This document shows, piece by piece, positions 45,309 to 55,384 of a DNA stretch of 64,000 nucleotides. The stretch spans positions 671,001 through 735,000 of the forward strand of contig JAQFVV010006306.1 of the NCBI GenBank assembly GCA_028023455.1, read 5' to 3'. How positions within the stretch are numbered: position 1 is the stretch's first letter; every line of letters starts with the position of its first letter. The notes under the pieces were generated by a model that was not told the origin of the DNA, ran no database searches, and worked only from the letters and a program-made list of their open reading frames with translations. The position numbers and the translations under genes were made by a program. The DNA is from Epiperipatus broadwayi (taxonomy: Eukaryota; Onychophora; Udeonychophora; Euonychophora; Peripatidae).

Positions 45309-45615
45309 CTATTCTTCATTACTCCCATGTGTAAATATTTTAATTCTATTGCGGTTAAGTTTATTAGTTAATTGTTCATATAAAAATCCCTTTCCAGTTT
45401 TATTCATACTTGTAAAATTTAGTACGAGTAAGTTTCCTTTTTTTTTGTTTGCCAACTTGATCTCCTCGATAACGCTTCTTTTGTCCGCCATTAGCTTCTT
45501 ACGTATGTCAGATTTAGCGATATACATCTTAAATGATTTTAAACTCTGTTTTAGTGCAAAGCAATTAGAAACTGCTTTGCGAAAGATTTTTATTATTGCA
45601 CTTTATCGAGCAGAT
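45309..45615 (-). pseudogene. Unrecognised minus-strand reading-frame relic
   Basis: An open frame of about 100 codons, closed by a stop after HGSNEE. It includes FRKAVSNCFALKQSLKSF, YIAKSDIRKKLMADKRS and NRNRIKIFTHGSNEE. Composition is protein-like (charged, low repeat content), unlike most frames in the window, and only 72 codons follow the first ATG. I cannot name a family. It is probably part of a transposon protein; a nearby possible LTR lies upstream in coordinate terms. No splice sites convincing enough for a host exon. Confidence 0.35.
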
Positions 45616-46129
45616 TCGAGTTGACAATGTTTAATAAAACTGGGAAGGAAAGATTTAGACCGCAAGCATATTAATCGGGTTTTCATTGTCTCATTAGTTA
45701 TTCATAAATTTCGGGGAATAGCGAAGGCCATTAAATTATTAATAATATTTCAAATGTCATTTATTAAAGATATTTATTTAACTAAAAAGCTTGAGTTTGC
45801 TAGTTATCTTTCAATGCTTTGTTTTACTTTTAAATGATCCAGGCACGCAGAACACATATTTCTAAGTATTTTTGCAAATTTAACTATTTAGCTCCGTAGG
45901 TGGTTCTGTCCATGTCTCCCGCTGATGCTAAGCTCGTGGCTCGGGAAGAAAATATCTATGCATGTCTCAGATAGTGTTGTTCGGTTCATGATAGCTTCGA
46001 GACTAGACGAATAGGGCAGAGGTCATAGTATTCTTGGTTTAATATCTCGCATATGGGTGGCCTCGAGGTACTTTTGCCTAGTATTCGAACTGGGTTAAAT
46101 CAACATACATCATCTGACTGTCACAATAT

Positions 46130-46905
46130 ATATATATTACTTAGGTAATGAGTATGCGCTTAACAAATTATTAATTACAACTTTATGAAAGAAGATTAAG
46201 AAAAATTATTCCTTTAGATTCATAATAAGCATGGGTACAAAAGATGGCAGTTATTAAAGATTTTAAATGTAGAAATGATAAATATAATGCAGGTAAAAAT
46301 GTAGGTTATTTACAAAAGAAACAGTTTATTAAATTATATAAAAATTATGGATATATGTCCACAGATATTAAAAATATATTTTTTAATTGTAAAGCATCTA
46401 CGTTAATAATACATCTACGCATAATGATTATAACAATAATTCAAATCTAAAATGGATCTAACTTTCATATTGTCCCACAATTTATAATACATTAATAAAA
46501 TACAAAAATTATATTGACAAACATATAAATATTGGATGGAGAAATAGTAAAAGTCTAGAAAAATTAATAGGTAATTATAAAGTAAGATATTATATAAAAT
46601 ATAAAAAAAGAATTGTATATAAAATGTATAGTGACCATTGCAATGTGATTTATTACTGTCATACAGTTAGCTATAATAAGAGCCAAAGAATATAATCTAA
46701 TTAATAGGTAAAATGATAAATCTGCTTTACATTTTTTATTTAACATATCGACATAAAATATGCTATAAAATATATTAAAACTTTAAATTACACTAAGGAT
46801 TCAAAAAGAAGACAAATATATGAAACATTATATTAAGCATAACTTAAGTAATTGTATAAATATTTATAAAAATTCAGTAAATTTAATTAATAACTGATCA
46901 TAAGC
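46130..46905 (+). pseudogene. Penelope-like element 3' half: linker, GIY-YIG and tail
   Basis: In order: a terminal-repeat-like block (GCGCTTAACAAATTATTAAT); DKYNAGKNVGYLQKKQFI and KNYGYM (the YLKK-x-FI-x-NGY linker after the RT thumb); LSYCPTIYNTLIKYKNYI and GWRNSKSLEKLIGNY; IVYKMYSDHCNVIYYCHT (GIY-YIG, with the catalytic-motif glycine replaced by C); and a C-terminus NIYKNSVNLINN. The frame is interrupted by stops. It is the most complete Penelope C-terminal copy here, and it lets the fragments at 37.9, 40.5, 41.5 and 63.6 kb be ordered. Confidence 0.75.
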
Positions 46906-47103
46906 TAGTATATATATAAACTTGTATAGAGTTTTTATATAGTCAATTCTTTCAATTTTTATTGAACTTCTGTATCATAATTTTATTGTTTTATTTTATT
47001 ATTTTATTTCCATTATAGAACAATTGGTTCACATTAAAATAGATGCTAAACATTTCAGAAAAGCACAAACCTTATGCTGAAAAGGGCTTTTTATGTATAA
47101 TTA

Positions 47104-47827
47104 GGTACTCATCGGTAGACCAGGCCAGCCGCTTGGTGATGTTCTTTCTCTTGCAAAAGCACAGAAATATGCCATTTACGCAGCCCAATATTTCTGTGCT
47201 TTTAGCAGTGTTCATATTTGCCGTTGCAGGCCTAAATGGCGTCGCACACTGCTTCATGACACTTTGCAAATGCGCACACTTAACAGATCGCTACCGTATC
47301 ATGAGGGTGTAGGGAATTCAAGTGGCCATAGATCTTGTAATATGCATTCGAAATAATGATCTTACATTCTACCTGACATACTATTACATAATGATAATTG
47401 TCTGAAATGTATAATGTACTTTAAAAATGTTATCATTCCATTTTAGAGCTGACTGAAATGTCTAATCTAATTTCAAAATGTAATTATTCCGTTTTCGAAA
47501 GTAATGTTGGTTCGTAAATTGTGACAAATAAAATATGTGAATTGTTGCACGTTGTTTTGTAAATCAATGTAGATTTGATCAGACTACTGCATCTTTTGGA
47601 CGATTCTTTGGATAGTCAAAACCATCGGTCCCCCTCCCTGCACATTCCAGCAGCCTGAAATGTATATTTTAATTTAAAAATGTAATTATTCCATTTTAGA
47701 AAATAATGTTTGTTCATAAATTGTTTAAAAATCGTTTGCAAAATGTCGGCCCAGAATGATTATAATAGTGTGTTTTTGACAGATAATAACGTCACCAAGC
47801 GGCTGGCCTAGCCAACTGATAAGAACC
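47104..47827. mobile_element. TA-target MITE, GGTACTCATCGG-type ends
   Basis: Left end GGTACTCATCGGTAGACCAG continuing GCCAGCCGCTTGGTGATG is inverted at the right end with few mismatches; TA flanks both sides (47102-47103, 47828-47829). It shares its GGTAC start with the 6.1-kb element and GCAAATGC-type internal blocks with the 38.2-kb one. No transposase; frames on both strands over 47043-47312 are shadows of the inverted repeat. Confidence 0.82.
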
Positions 47828-47841
47828 TATAATTATTAATA

Positions 47842-48742
47842 CACCTGGGTCTCGTTTTATGCGGTAGATAGGTTCCTCAGAAAATGCGCACAAAAATAAA
47901 CGTAACTTACCTTGAAAAATAGGGGATAGGTTCCTGTAATTTTCAGAAATTGTCATAAAAGCAAAGCATCAAGGAAAAATTACTTTAAAATTCGCATTAA
48001 AAAAATAAGGAAATAAAGTATGACTAATAAAAAATTTCAAATATATGAAAAATATTAATATAAGACAAACTTTTGTTACTTTTTTTATTAACTACAGTAT
48101 TTAATTTTATATTTTTTCATACATATTTTAATCATTACTGCTATTTTACAATATGCGTTCGTTTGTGAACTAGTAAGAAATCATTTTCGTGAGGTGTTGT
48201 ACAACTACTGCCACTTCCAGTCTTGTGCTGTGTTAATGGTTTTCTGTTTTTAAATTAAAAAATGAGATCGCAATCAAAACAAAAAGATTATACATTATCA
48301 TTAGAAAGATTATTTTCAGTTTATAAAATCAATAAAATCTTCGTTATTATTTATTTTAAAAATCTAAAAAAATATTTATTTCTGTTAATATCTAACAAAA
48401 TATGTTTTAAAAGTTTAAAATTTTTGAGTATTTATTGCGATATTTTTATACATACATATAAATCTATTATTATTATTTACTCACTAGTATAAGTAGGTTA
48501 TTTACATAGAAGCTAATATTTTAAATACAGCTTCAGGCCATATTCATGTAAGCTGCTAATATAACGTTATATTTTTGAAAAAAAAAAAAAAAAAAGTATT
48601 TCAAGTCAAAATAAGTTATTAATAATTTAAATTTCTTGATATCTAATAAATATAGTGAAATATGAAGGATATTAAGAAGAAACATGAATCACATAACTTC
48701 AAAATCGCATTAAAATAATCCACTAAAAACGAGACCCAGGTG
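47842..48742. mobile_element. TA-target element with CACCTGGGTCTCGTTTT ends
   Basis: Perfect 17-bp terminal inverted repeats: CACCTGGGTCTCGTTTT at 47842-47858 and its complement at 48726-48742. TA flanks both ends (47840-47841, 48743-48744). The 901-bp interior is AT-rich with frames lacking DDE motifs. It is a non-autonomous Tc1/mariner/pogo-group element. It lies only 14 bp after the previous MITE. Confidence 0.85.
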
Positions 48743-48999
48743 TATATGTATTTATATAGCTGTTATATATGATATTTTTATTATTTATTATAATTTATAT
48801 GAAAATAAACAGCATAATGGTCTTCATTAATTTTTATTTTTAATGTTATATAATTAATATATTTCAATCTTTATTGAATTTTTAACAATTTGGATTGCTA
48901 TATCAAATTTTTGTAATTTTGTTTTATTTGTTTTTTATTTTCTCTATTATTATTCTCTTTCTATTAAAAAACAATAGATCTTGCTTTGTATACATTAAC

Positions 49000-49330
49000 A
49001 CAGAGGCAAAACTCTCCTTACCGTAGCACCACTCAATGAAAGCCAGAGTAATCAAATGGATGCAGTGAGATTTGTGCATAAAATTCCTATCTAGTGCCTA
49101 CTCATCTAATATCCTCAGACTAGTTTCTAACTTGTGGCTTTCATCAATGAGGAGCCTTGGATCTGAGAGCATTGCATTTAGATCTTAGGATCTAATGCAA
49201 TCCTCAAGAAGTCACCTTTTATCTTATTACTCTGGCTTAAACTGAGTAGCACTATTGTATGGATAGTTTTGACTGCGTAAACAGCTTGGGTAAGCATAAA
49301 GAATGGTGATCATGTGTTATTTAATGGAAT
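49000..49330 (-). mobile_element. Degenerate family A hammerhead repeat
   Basis: Minus-oriented copy recognised by CCTTGGATCTGAGAGCATTG and TCTAATGCAATCCTC. The hammerhead core reads TTGATGA (first C lost), with stem II GCC...GGT-like and GAAA plus ACTAGT intact (49118-49150). The outer part includes GGTGATCATGTG near 49307. Confidence 0.6.
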
Positions 49331-49567
49331 AATATCTTAAAGAATAAAACAAATGTTTAACATTGAAATAGGCATAAAATTATGTGCTGAAAAAGGCCTT
49401 TCTGTATAATTATAAATATATATACTTTTTAATTGCTGTTGTATATTCAAATTTATATTACTTTATTATAAACAAAATATTTATAACATTAACTAATAAT
49501 TTGTTATTTAAACATGAATGAAAAATTATCTAATACATTTATATAGACCTAACATAATATTCTATAT

Positions 49568-50130
49568 TGATACAGATGGAAACATAATGGATGAAATTAA
49601 TCATAGAATTAAACTTGGTTGGAGTGCTTTTGGTTGAAATAACTTGATACTAAAAGGAAATATACCTATGTGTTTGAAAAGGAAGGTTTTTAATAAATGT
49701 GTTTTACCAGTTTGTACTTATGGATCTGAGACTTGGACACTTAATAGAAGAGCAATACAGAGATTTCAGACCACTCAAAGTAGTATGGAGAGATGCCTGT
49801 TGGGAGTAACAAGAAGAGATCTAAAACGCAATATATGGGTAAGAGAACAAACAGGTGTTACTGACCTTATTGGAAAAATTAAGACTGAAGTGTAATTGGG
49901 CTGGACACATTACTAGAAGAGATGATAATAGATGGATAATTGAAAATTAAACTGGATTCCAAGAGATTGTAAAAGACCCAGTAAGAGACCACATATGAGA
50001 TGGATGGATGAAATCAGAAAATGTGCAGGGATGATGTGGAGAAGAGAAGCTAAAAATCATAGAAGATAGATTGAACTTGGAGAGACCTTCATCCTGCAGT
50101 GGATTGATAATGTTTGATGATGATGATATG
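49568..50130 (+). pseudogene. RTE-type LINE ORF2 C-terminus and 3' tail
   Basis: The plus strand reads DEINHRIKLGWSAFG, a stop, then PMCLKRKVFNKCVLPVCTYG followed by SETWTL, RFQTTQSSMERCLLGVTRRD and WVREQTGVTDLIGKI. After a frameshift come LRWNWAGHITRRDDNRW and a weaker KDP..R block. VLPVxxYGSETW and WAGH-x6-DNRW are standard for the C-terminus of RTE-clade reverse transcriptases. The copy ends in a TGATGATGATGA repeat, the kind of 3' tail such LINEs use. It is 5'-truncated and interrupted, hence inactive. Confidence 0.85.
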
Positions 50131-50134
50131 CTCA

Positions 50135-52010
50135 AATATGTGTACACATATCTTTGCATTATTGTTAATATGTTTTACAATGTCCATTGATGTATGTGGA
50201 TATACAGTCTATTACATATGCATATATGTGATTATAGAGAAAGATATGTATTTATACAAATCTATAATTGTAATAGATAATAAAGTAAACAACACAGGGT
50301 TCACCACTTACATGACATTTAGTTTCAAGACTCTTAACTGATAATATAGATTCATTGATAGTAACAAATACTTTATGCTTCTGTGTTGTATAATTTATAA
50401 TACATATTTATAAATTGTATCAGTTGCAAAGCAAGATACATAATTGACTATAAAAATAGTTAAGTGCTGGTTATCTTTCGGTAACAATTTTAATAAAAAT
50501 GATAGTTAAAAAAGAGAAAGAAAAATAATTCTTTCTGTTTACAAATTTAAAATTTGCTTCTGTCATCTCTAAAATTAAAGTTCAAGGTTCAAAGGTCAAT
50601 TATTCAAACTTTGAAATAAAATGTATAAAAAATAGGGATTTAATTTTGTTTTGCTAAATGTCAAACTTATAAAAGGGATTTCTATATTGGAATGAATATT
50701 TTTATTGTAATGAATAAAATCAGTATAAAAAAAGAATATGATTAGAAAAGTAATAGAATACAACTTATTTATTTTTAATCAATATTAGTTTAAATAGAAT
50801 GTGTTCTTAAAATTTTTACTGAAAGCTAGCATTCTTGTTATCATCTCCAATCTGTCGTTTGTTTTATGATCATCATTAGCGGCTTGTAAAAACTTTTAAA
50901 TTTATTTTTATTAGCAGCCAAGTTATGAATAAAGATAAATATTATAAAATGGATATTATGGTTCACAGTGGCTAATTCCTTTGGGTGTATCATTTACCCT
51001 GGATCAATGTAGCCAGCATTAATTATTTATCTTCAGCCTGATATGTGATCAAACCTCAACTGCTTTTTCTGATTTCTTTTAAACCTACGGTAAAGATTTG
51101 TGTTTGCAAAGTGATTGTTAACTGAAAATCTTCCCTTACAGAATATTTCTTTTGCAAAGATGAAGAAATATGATTTAAGGAAACATGATCTGGATAAATT
51201 AAAATTTGAAGCAACTAAAGGAATTAAAAAAGAATTATTGTTTCTACATTTTTAAGGATGGTGTCTTCAATGCTGGACTGGATTCCATAATGAAAAGCAA
51301 ACAAAGGAAAAAATGTTAAGCTTAATGTAAAAGGGATTTTAAATTGAAAACAGTAATAAAACTTTAGCGTTTAAAAAGGTGATCTACTTGGAAGCTGGTA
51401 ATGTTTATATACTTATTGTTTTATAATTTAATGTAATGATGTTTTAAATATATTATGTTTCATTGTACAGTATATTAAATTTATAATAGCTTGGGAGACA
51501 AGAGTTCATATGTGTGGTATGTTTAATGATGGTGTAAAATATCCTATGGATTTCCCAGTTTGGGATGGCATTCTGATTTTAAATCCAATATAAATTTGTA
51601 ATCCATAGAGGACAAAATTTCCCTTTAGTCATTTAGGAGTGATTAATGGTCTGGAAAGGTGACATAGTTTGTAATATTTTTATTATTATAGCTATGTCTG
51701 ACCATTGGTATGATTAATGATTGAATTAAATTATATTTTTACTTTATCTTGTTTCATTCCTGTTATTTGAATTTGAGCGTGAAATCTCAAAGATTAATGT
51801 AATTATTAAGTACTAACTTTTCATATTATTATAATTTGTGCTAAATTATCTTTGATGCTCTTTTTTGCCAAATGATAGGACCCTATATAAATATAAACTT
51901 TTCCTAGCGATTAATATTATAACTCTCACAATCCAAAACCCAAGATAAAGTCTTTTGAAAAGATAAGAATGGACTGTCTTGTCCTTTTTACCTATATTCA
52001 TTTATATAGG
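50135..52010. other. Intronic DNA, nothing firmly recognised
   Basis: A stretch following an acceptor-like TTACAG at 51140 (residues KMKKYDLRKHDLDKLKFEA) is open for about 37 codons, but has no match to KAT5 that I can see and no donor. The remainder is AT-rich without element ends. Confidence 0.4.
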
Positions 52011-52019
52011 CTGAGCTTG

Positions 52020-52395
52020 CAATTTTTAAAATATTTACATCATTAATAAATAAACCCATATATCTCCCCCCCCTCTCTCTCTATATATAATTAGATTAAC
52101 ACCTCAACACTAGTTTGTCGAGCATGTGAAATACTCTCAACCCAAAGAAATAATGCGATCAATTTAATATCATCATGCTTTCATTCCAAAGTGCTTAAAT
52201 CAAGCATGTGAAATACTCTTATTCCAATGAAAGCATGATGATATTAAATTGATCACATTATTTTTTTGGGGTTGAGAGTATTTCATATGCTCGACAAACT
52301 AGCATTGAGTTATTAATCTAATTATATCTAGAGAGAGGAGGGAGGAGATATATGGGTTTATTTATTAATGATATAAATATTTAAAAATTGCATAT
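52020..52395. repeat. Foldback repeat with ~170-bp arms
   Basis: Left arm 52020-52190 and right arm 52215-52395 are inverted copies, sharing AATAAATAAACCCATATAT, TAATTAGATTAA, GAGCATGTGAAATACTCTCA and GAAAGCATGATGATATTAAA (right arm). Centre about 25 bp. The left flank AAGATAAAGTCTTTTGAAAA resembles the ends of the 57.9-kb foldback. No coding capacity. Confidence 0.75.
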
Positions 52396-52740
52396 TTAAA
52401 TTGAGATATAAATAGAAATAAGTGATTTAAAAAAAATGTTGGACAGTAGACAAAAATACATAATTTAGTGAAAACTTAAAATTTTGAAAGAAAATACTCT
52501 AACTAATTAAAAAATATTTAATCTAATTATCGTTAGCAGTATTATAAAATTTAATATTTAATACATTAAGCAAAAAAATAAATAAAAATTAAATTAGATT
52601 TAACTACAGTGTATATGTTTTTTTTATTTTATTTTATTACAAAACTGTCTTTTGCAATATTTGTGACATTTTGGGATTGATTGCAGCAGTTATAATGGTT
52701 GTACTGCAAATTGAAATTTCATTTTTTATAATTTTTTCAA

Positions 52741-53127
52741 AAGGTATTTTCTCTAGTCATTATCACGACATCCACACAGTGAGAAGGTCCGCCTAAGGAC
52801 TGGAAACTGCTACATCCCAATCGACTCGCGGCAACTATCCTGTACAGCCGGAAGAGTCTGAACTAGAGCTGACTTGAGGCAAGCTGTATTGCACAACTGG
52901 AAGAGTTGTACTTGAACTCATGAGGCAGACTATTTATATAGCTGGAAGTGAGTTCCACTGCACAACTACCTCAGCATTAAATTGTATAGACGATATTTAT
53001 ATGTTTTATTAACTATCCTGTGTTTAGATTTTTGTCACTAATAAATTATACATATTAGTTGTTGAATAGTGTCATCATTTTGTCTATTGGTTTGGAACCG
53101 AACTTGTAAATTTAGCCAAACACAACA
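52741..53127 (+). repeat. 5' LTR of gypsy-like element, 5'-truncated
   Basis: From AAAGGTATTTTCTCTAGTCA to CCAAACACAACA it matches 54028-54422 of the downstream LTR at roughly 85% identity, including GCATTAAATTGTATAGAC and TTTTTGTCACTAATAAATTA. The first ~240 bp of the LTR are missing, so the copy was truncated after insertion. Confidence 0.85.
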
Positions 53128-53784
53128 GATCCATTTTGTCAACTGCGTCAGATCGATCTGGTTCAGCTTTGTCACTGCAAACTGGAGAGACTAGTACAAG
53201 AAGCTGATAACAAAAATGGATATGGGAAGTTGGAACACTAGAATTGCCAGGTACTCTGCTAATGCAGTATTCCATACCGAGCACAGCAACAGGGAAGACT
53301 CCAGCAGAACTGTTATTCAACAGAACCTTAAGAACTATCCTATCAACCCTGAAGCCTGATGCCAAACTTGAACAAGAAGAGAAAAACCAAAATAAAACTT
53401 CAAATAGGTACACAAGTACTATGCTGTATGTACTACTGGTCCACAAAATGGGCACCAGCAGTGGTCATTCAAAGGGTATCTATATTGTTGTTGGGCAAAC
53501 AGAAGATGGTCATCAACATCATCGCCATCTCAACCAGCTAAGACTCAACCACACAACAGAAGCTGATAAAAGCAGTAACCAACCTGGGACAAGTACATCA
53601 AGCATGGAAGATGAACATCAAAGTCAAGGCGGCAACAAACGTCCAGGAACAACTTTATCAAGCAAAGAAGAAGAAGAAGCCAAGGACAACGATGAACAGA
53701 ATCCACCAATAAAGTGGACAATATGTCATCCAGCACATCTCGATGATCACATCCTCCAGGGCTAATTTTATCCAAGGGGAGGGA
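53128..53784 (+). pseudogene. Gypsy-like internal remnant: Pol integrase C-terminus
   Basis: About 100 bp of leader follow the 5' LTR, then the sequence jumps into Pol. ATGKTPAELLFNRTLRT is the TGxTPAELLFGRxLRT motif from the integrase C-terminal region of Ty3/gypsy elements. YWSTKWAPAVVIQR (another frame) and GHQHHRHLNQLR continue it; the last is the usual RHxNQLR ending. An acidic, serine-rich tail runs to the stop at 53763. A purine-rich tract (AAGGGGAGGGA, 53774-53784) precedes the 3' LTR and would prime plus-strand synthesis. Gag, protease, RT and RNase H are deleted. Confidence 0.8.
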
Positions 53785-54422
53785 TGTCATATCTGACCTT
53801 GCCTTCGGAAGTGGACTATTCCAGATTCCTTGCCTAATTGGCTAACACTCAGTTGCTATCCGATGGGGATAAATCCTTTGTTGGGGTTCGCGCCCATAAT
53901 CCAAGTATTTCCAGTAAGGTAGGGAATCTGCCATTAAATAGTCAGCCTTTTTGGAAGCAAGGCAGAGAGCAGTTAACTTCTGTCAACCTGAACAACTGAA
54001 CGTGCTCTCCAATAAACCCTCTGCCATCGGCAAAGGTATTTTCTGTAGTCATTATCGTAACATCCATGCAGTGAGGCAGGTCTCCCTAAGGATTGGAAAA
54101 TGCTATGTCTGCAGCCGACTCGAGGCATGCTGTCCTGCACAACCGGAAAATCTGAAGAGCTGACTCGAGTTAAGCTGTACAGCACAGCCGGAAGTGTCAT
54201 ACTTGAACTCGCGAGGCAGGCTATTTATATACCTGGAACTAAGTTCAATTACTAGGCACGACGACCTCAGCATTAAATTGTATAGACCATATTTATATGT
54301 TTTATTAACTAACATATGTGCATATTTTTGTCACTAATAAATTATACATACTAATTGTTGAGTAGTGTTATCATTTTATCTGTTGGTTTGGAAACGAACC
54401 TTTAAATTTGGCCAAACACAAC
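53785..54422 (+). repeat. 3' LTR of gypsy-like element
   Basis: Starts TGTCATATCTGACC immediately after the polypurine tract and ends CCAAACACAACA, giving TG...CA termini, about 638 bp. GC content is higher than the surroundings. Minus-strand frames over it are not genes. Divergence from the 5' LTR indicates an old insertion. Confidence 0.85.
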
Positions 54423-54737
54423 AATAAGTTAAATGAAATTGATCATCGTTAGCTTTATATACTTTTATAATCCATTCATTATTTATTTTATTTTTTGGAA
54501 TTTTCCTTTACACTTTAACAAATAATATACCATATTGTGATCTTACATTAATTTACTAGCATTATTAAATGCTAAAAATCTGTAATTGTGCAGAAGGAAA
54601 TTAACTTTTCGATTATATAATTTTTTCAGTTGGAGAGCTGACTTTAAAGACATGCAGATGTCTAAAGGTTTAGATCTTCTTCTTGAGAATTACCTTTTCG
54701 ATAAATGCTTAGCTTGAGTTGGTTTTTTGAATCTAAT

Positions 54738-54793
54738 GTCCCAACTTCTCACTGAAGAGAGCCATAGTTCGAAACCGGTCTGGGGATGGGGAC
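54738..54793 (+). ncRNA. Hammerhead ribozyme candidate, first tandem unit
   Basis: Stem I TTCTCA (54746-54751) with TGGGGA (54781-54786), extended by GTCCC (54738-54742) with GGGAC (54789-54793). Core CTGAAGA 54752-54758 (position 7 is variable). Stem II GAG/TTC with one wobble. GAAA 54771-54774. Palindrome ACCGGT 54774-54779; cleavage base C at 54780. Confidence 0.68.
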
Positions 54794-55157
54794 AATCTAA
54801 TATTGATTTGAATGCCTTCTCTTGTAGTAGCATTTATCATAATAAAAAAAAAAAAAAGTTTGTTTAGAGCGTTAGCATGCTCTCAAGTTTACATATTGGT
54901 AAATGCAAGCTATATATAAGTCATGTGACATCTGACTTTTTATTATTACTATTATTATTTTGCTGTTGGGGCTTTGGCTAAATTAAATGGCTCATCCTAT
55001 TAATATATGGGGTATCTGAATTAAGTTCAGGCCCATATATTTTTTTCAGTTGGAGAGCTGACTTTAAAGACATGCAGATGTCTAAAGATTTAGATCTTCT
55101 TCTTGAGAATTACCTTTTAGATAAATGCTTAGCTTGAGTTGGTTTTTTGAATCTAAT

Positions 55158-55213
55158 GTCCCAACTCCTCACTGAAGAGACCCATAAGTCGAAACCGGTC
55201 TGGGGATGGGGAC
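55158..55213 (+). ncRNA. Hammerhead ribozyme candidate, second tandem unit
   Basis: As the first unit but better paired: TCCTCA with TGGGGA, GTCCC with GGGAC, stem II GAC/GTC (55179-55190), core CTGAAGA 55172-55178, GAAA 55191-55194, ACCGGT 55194-55199, cleavage base C at 55200. Differences from the first unit in stem II (GAG/TTC to GAC/GTC) keep the pairing. Confidence 0.72.
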
Positions 55214-55384
55214 AATCTAAGATAAAGATGATTTGAATGCCTTCTCTTGTAGTAGCATTTATCATAATAATAATAAAAAAATCTTGTTTAGAGTGTTAGC
55301 ATGCTCTGAAGTTTACATATTGGTAAATGCAAGCTATATATAAGTCATGTGACATCTGACTTTTTATTATTACTATGTGCTGTT

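Larger units (their letters stand above)
54628..55380 (+). mobile_element. Direct tandem dimer of a hammerhead repeat, 420-bp period (family B)
   Basis: Units at about 54628-54956 and 55047-55375 are direct copies starting TTCAGTTGGAGAGCTGACTT. The ~90-bp spacer has GGGGCTTTGGCTAAATTAAA and TTAAGTTCAGGCCCATATAT, as in the family C/D units. The two hammerhead cores are exactly 420 bp apart (54752 and 55172), so cleavage of a transcript would release a 420-nt monomer. This head-to-tail organisation with one ribozyme per unit is that of retrozymes. No open frame. Confidence 0.78.

Noticed and set aside
45900-46110. GC-richer patch looking at first like a structural RNA
   Set aside because: I could not fold it into a tRNA or match it to an rRNA; one GTTCGAA block alone is not enough.
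49644-49895. RTE frame as an intact host gene
   Set aside because: Motifs are those of a LINE reverse transcriptase C-terminus, with a stop just upstream and a frameshift downstream.
51140-51256. Possible exon with K-rich open stretch after TTACAG
   Set aside because: Ends in a stop without a donor, has no recognisable similarity, and the reading could be chance.
53973-54315. Minus-strand frames of 70 to 75 codons
   Set aside because: They lie entirely within the gypsy-like LTR and are absent from its diverged partner.
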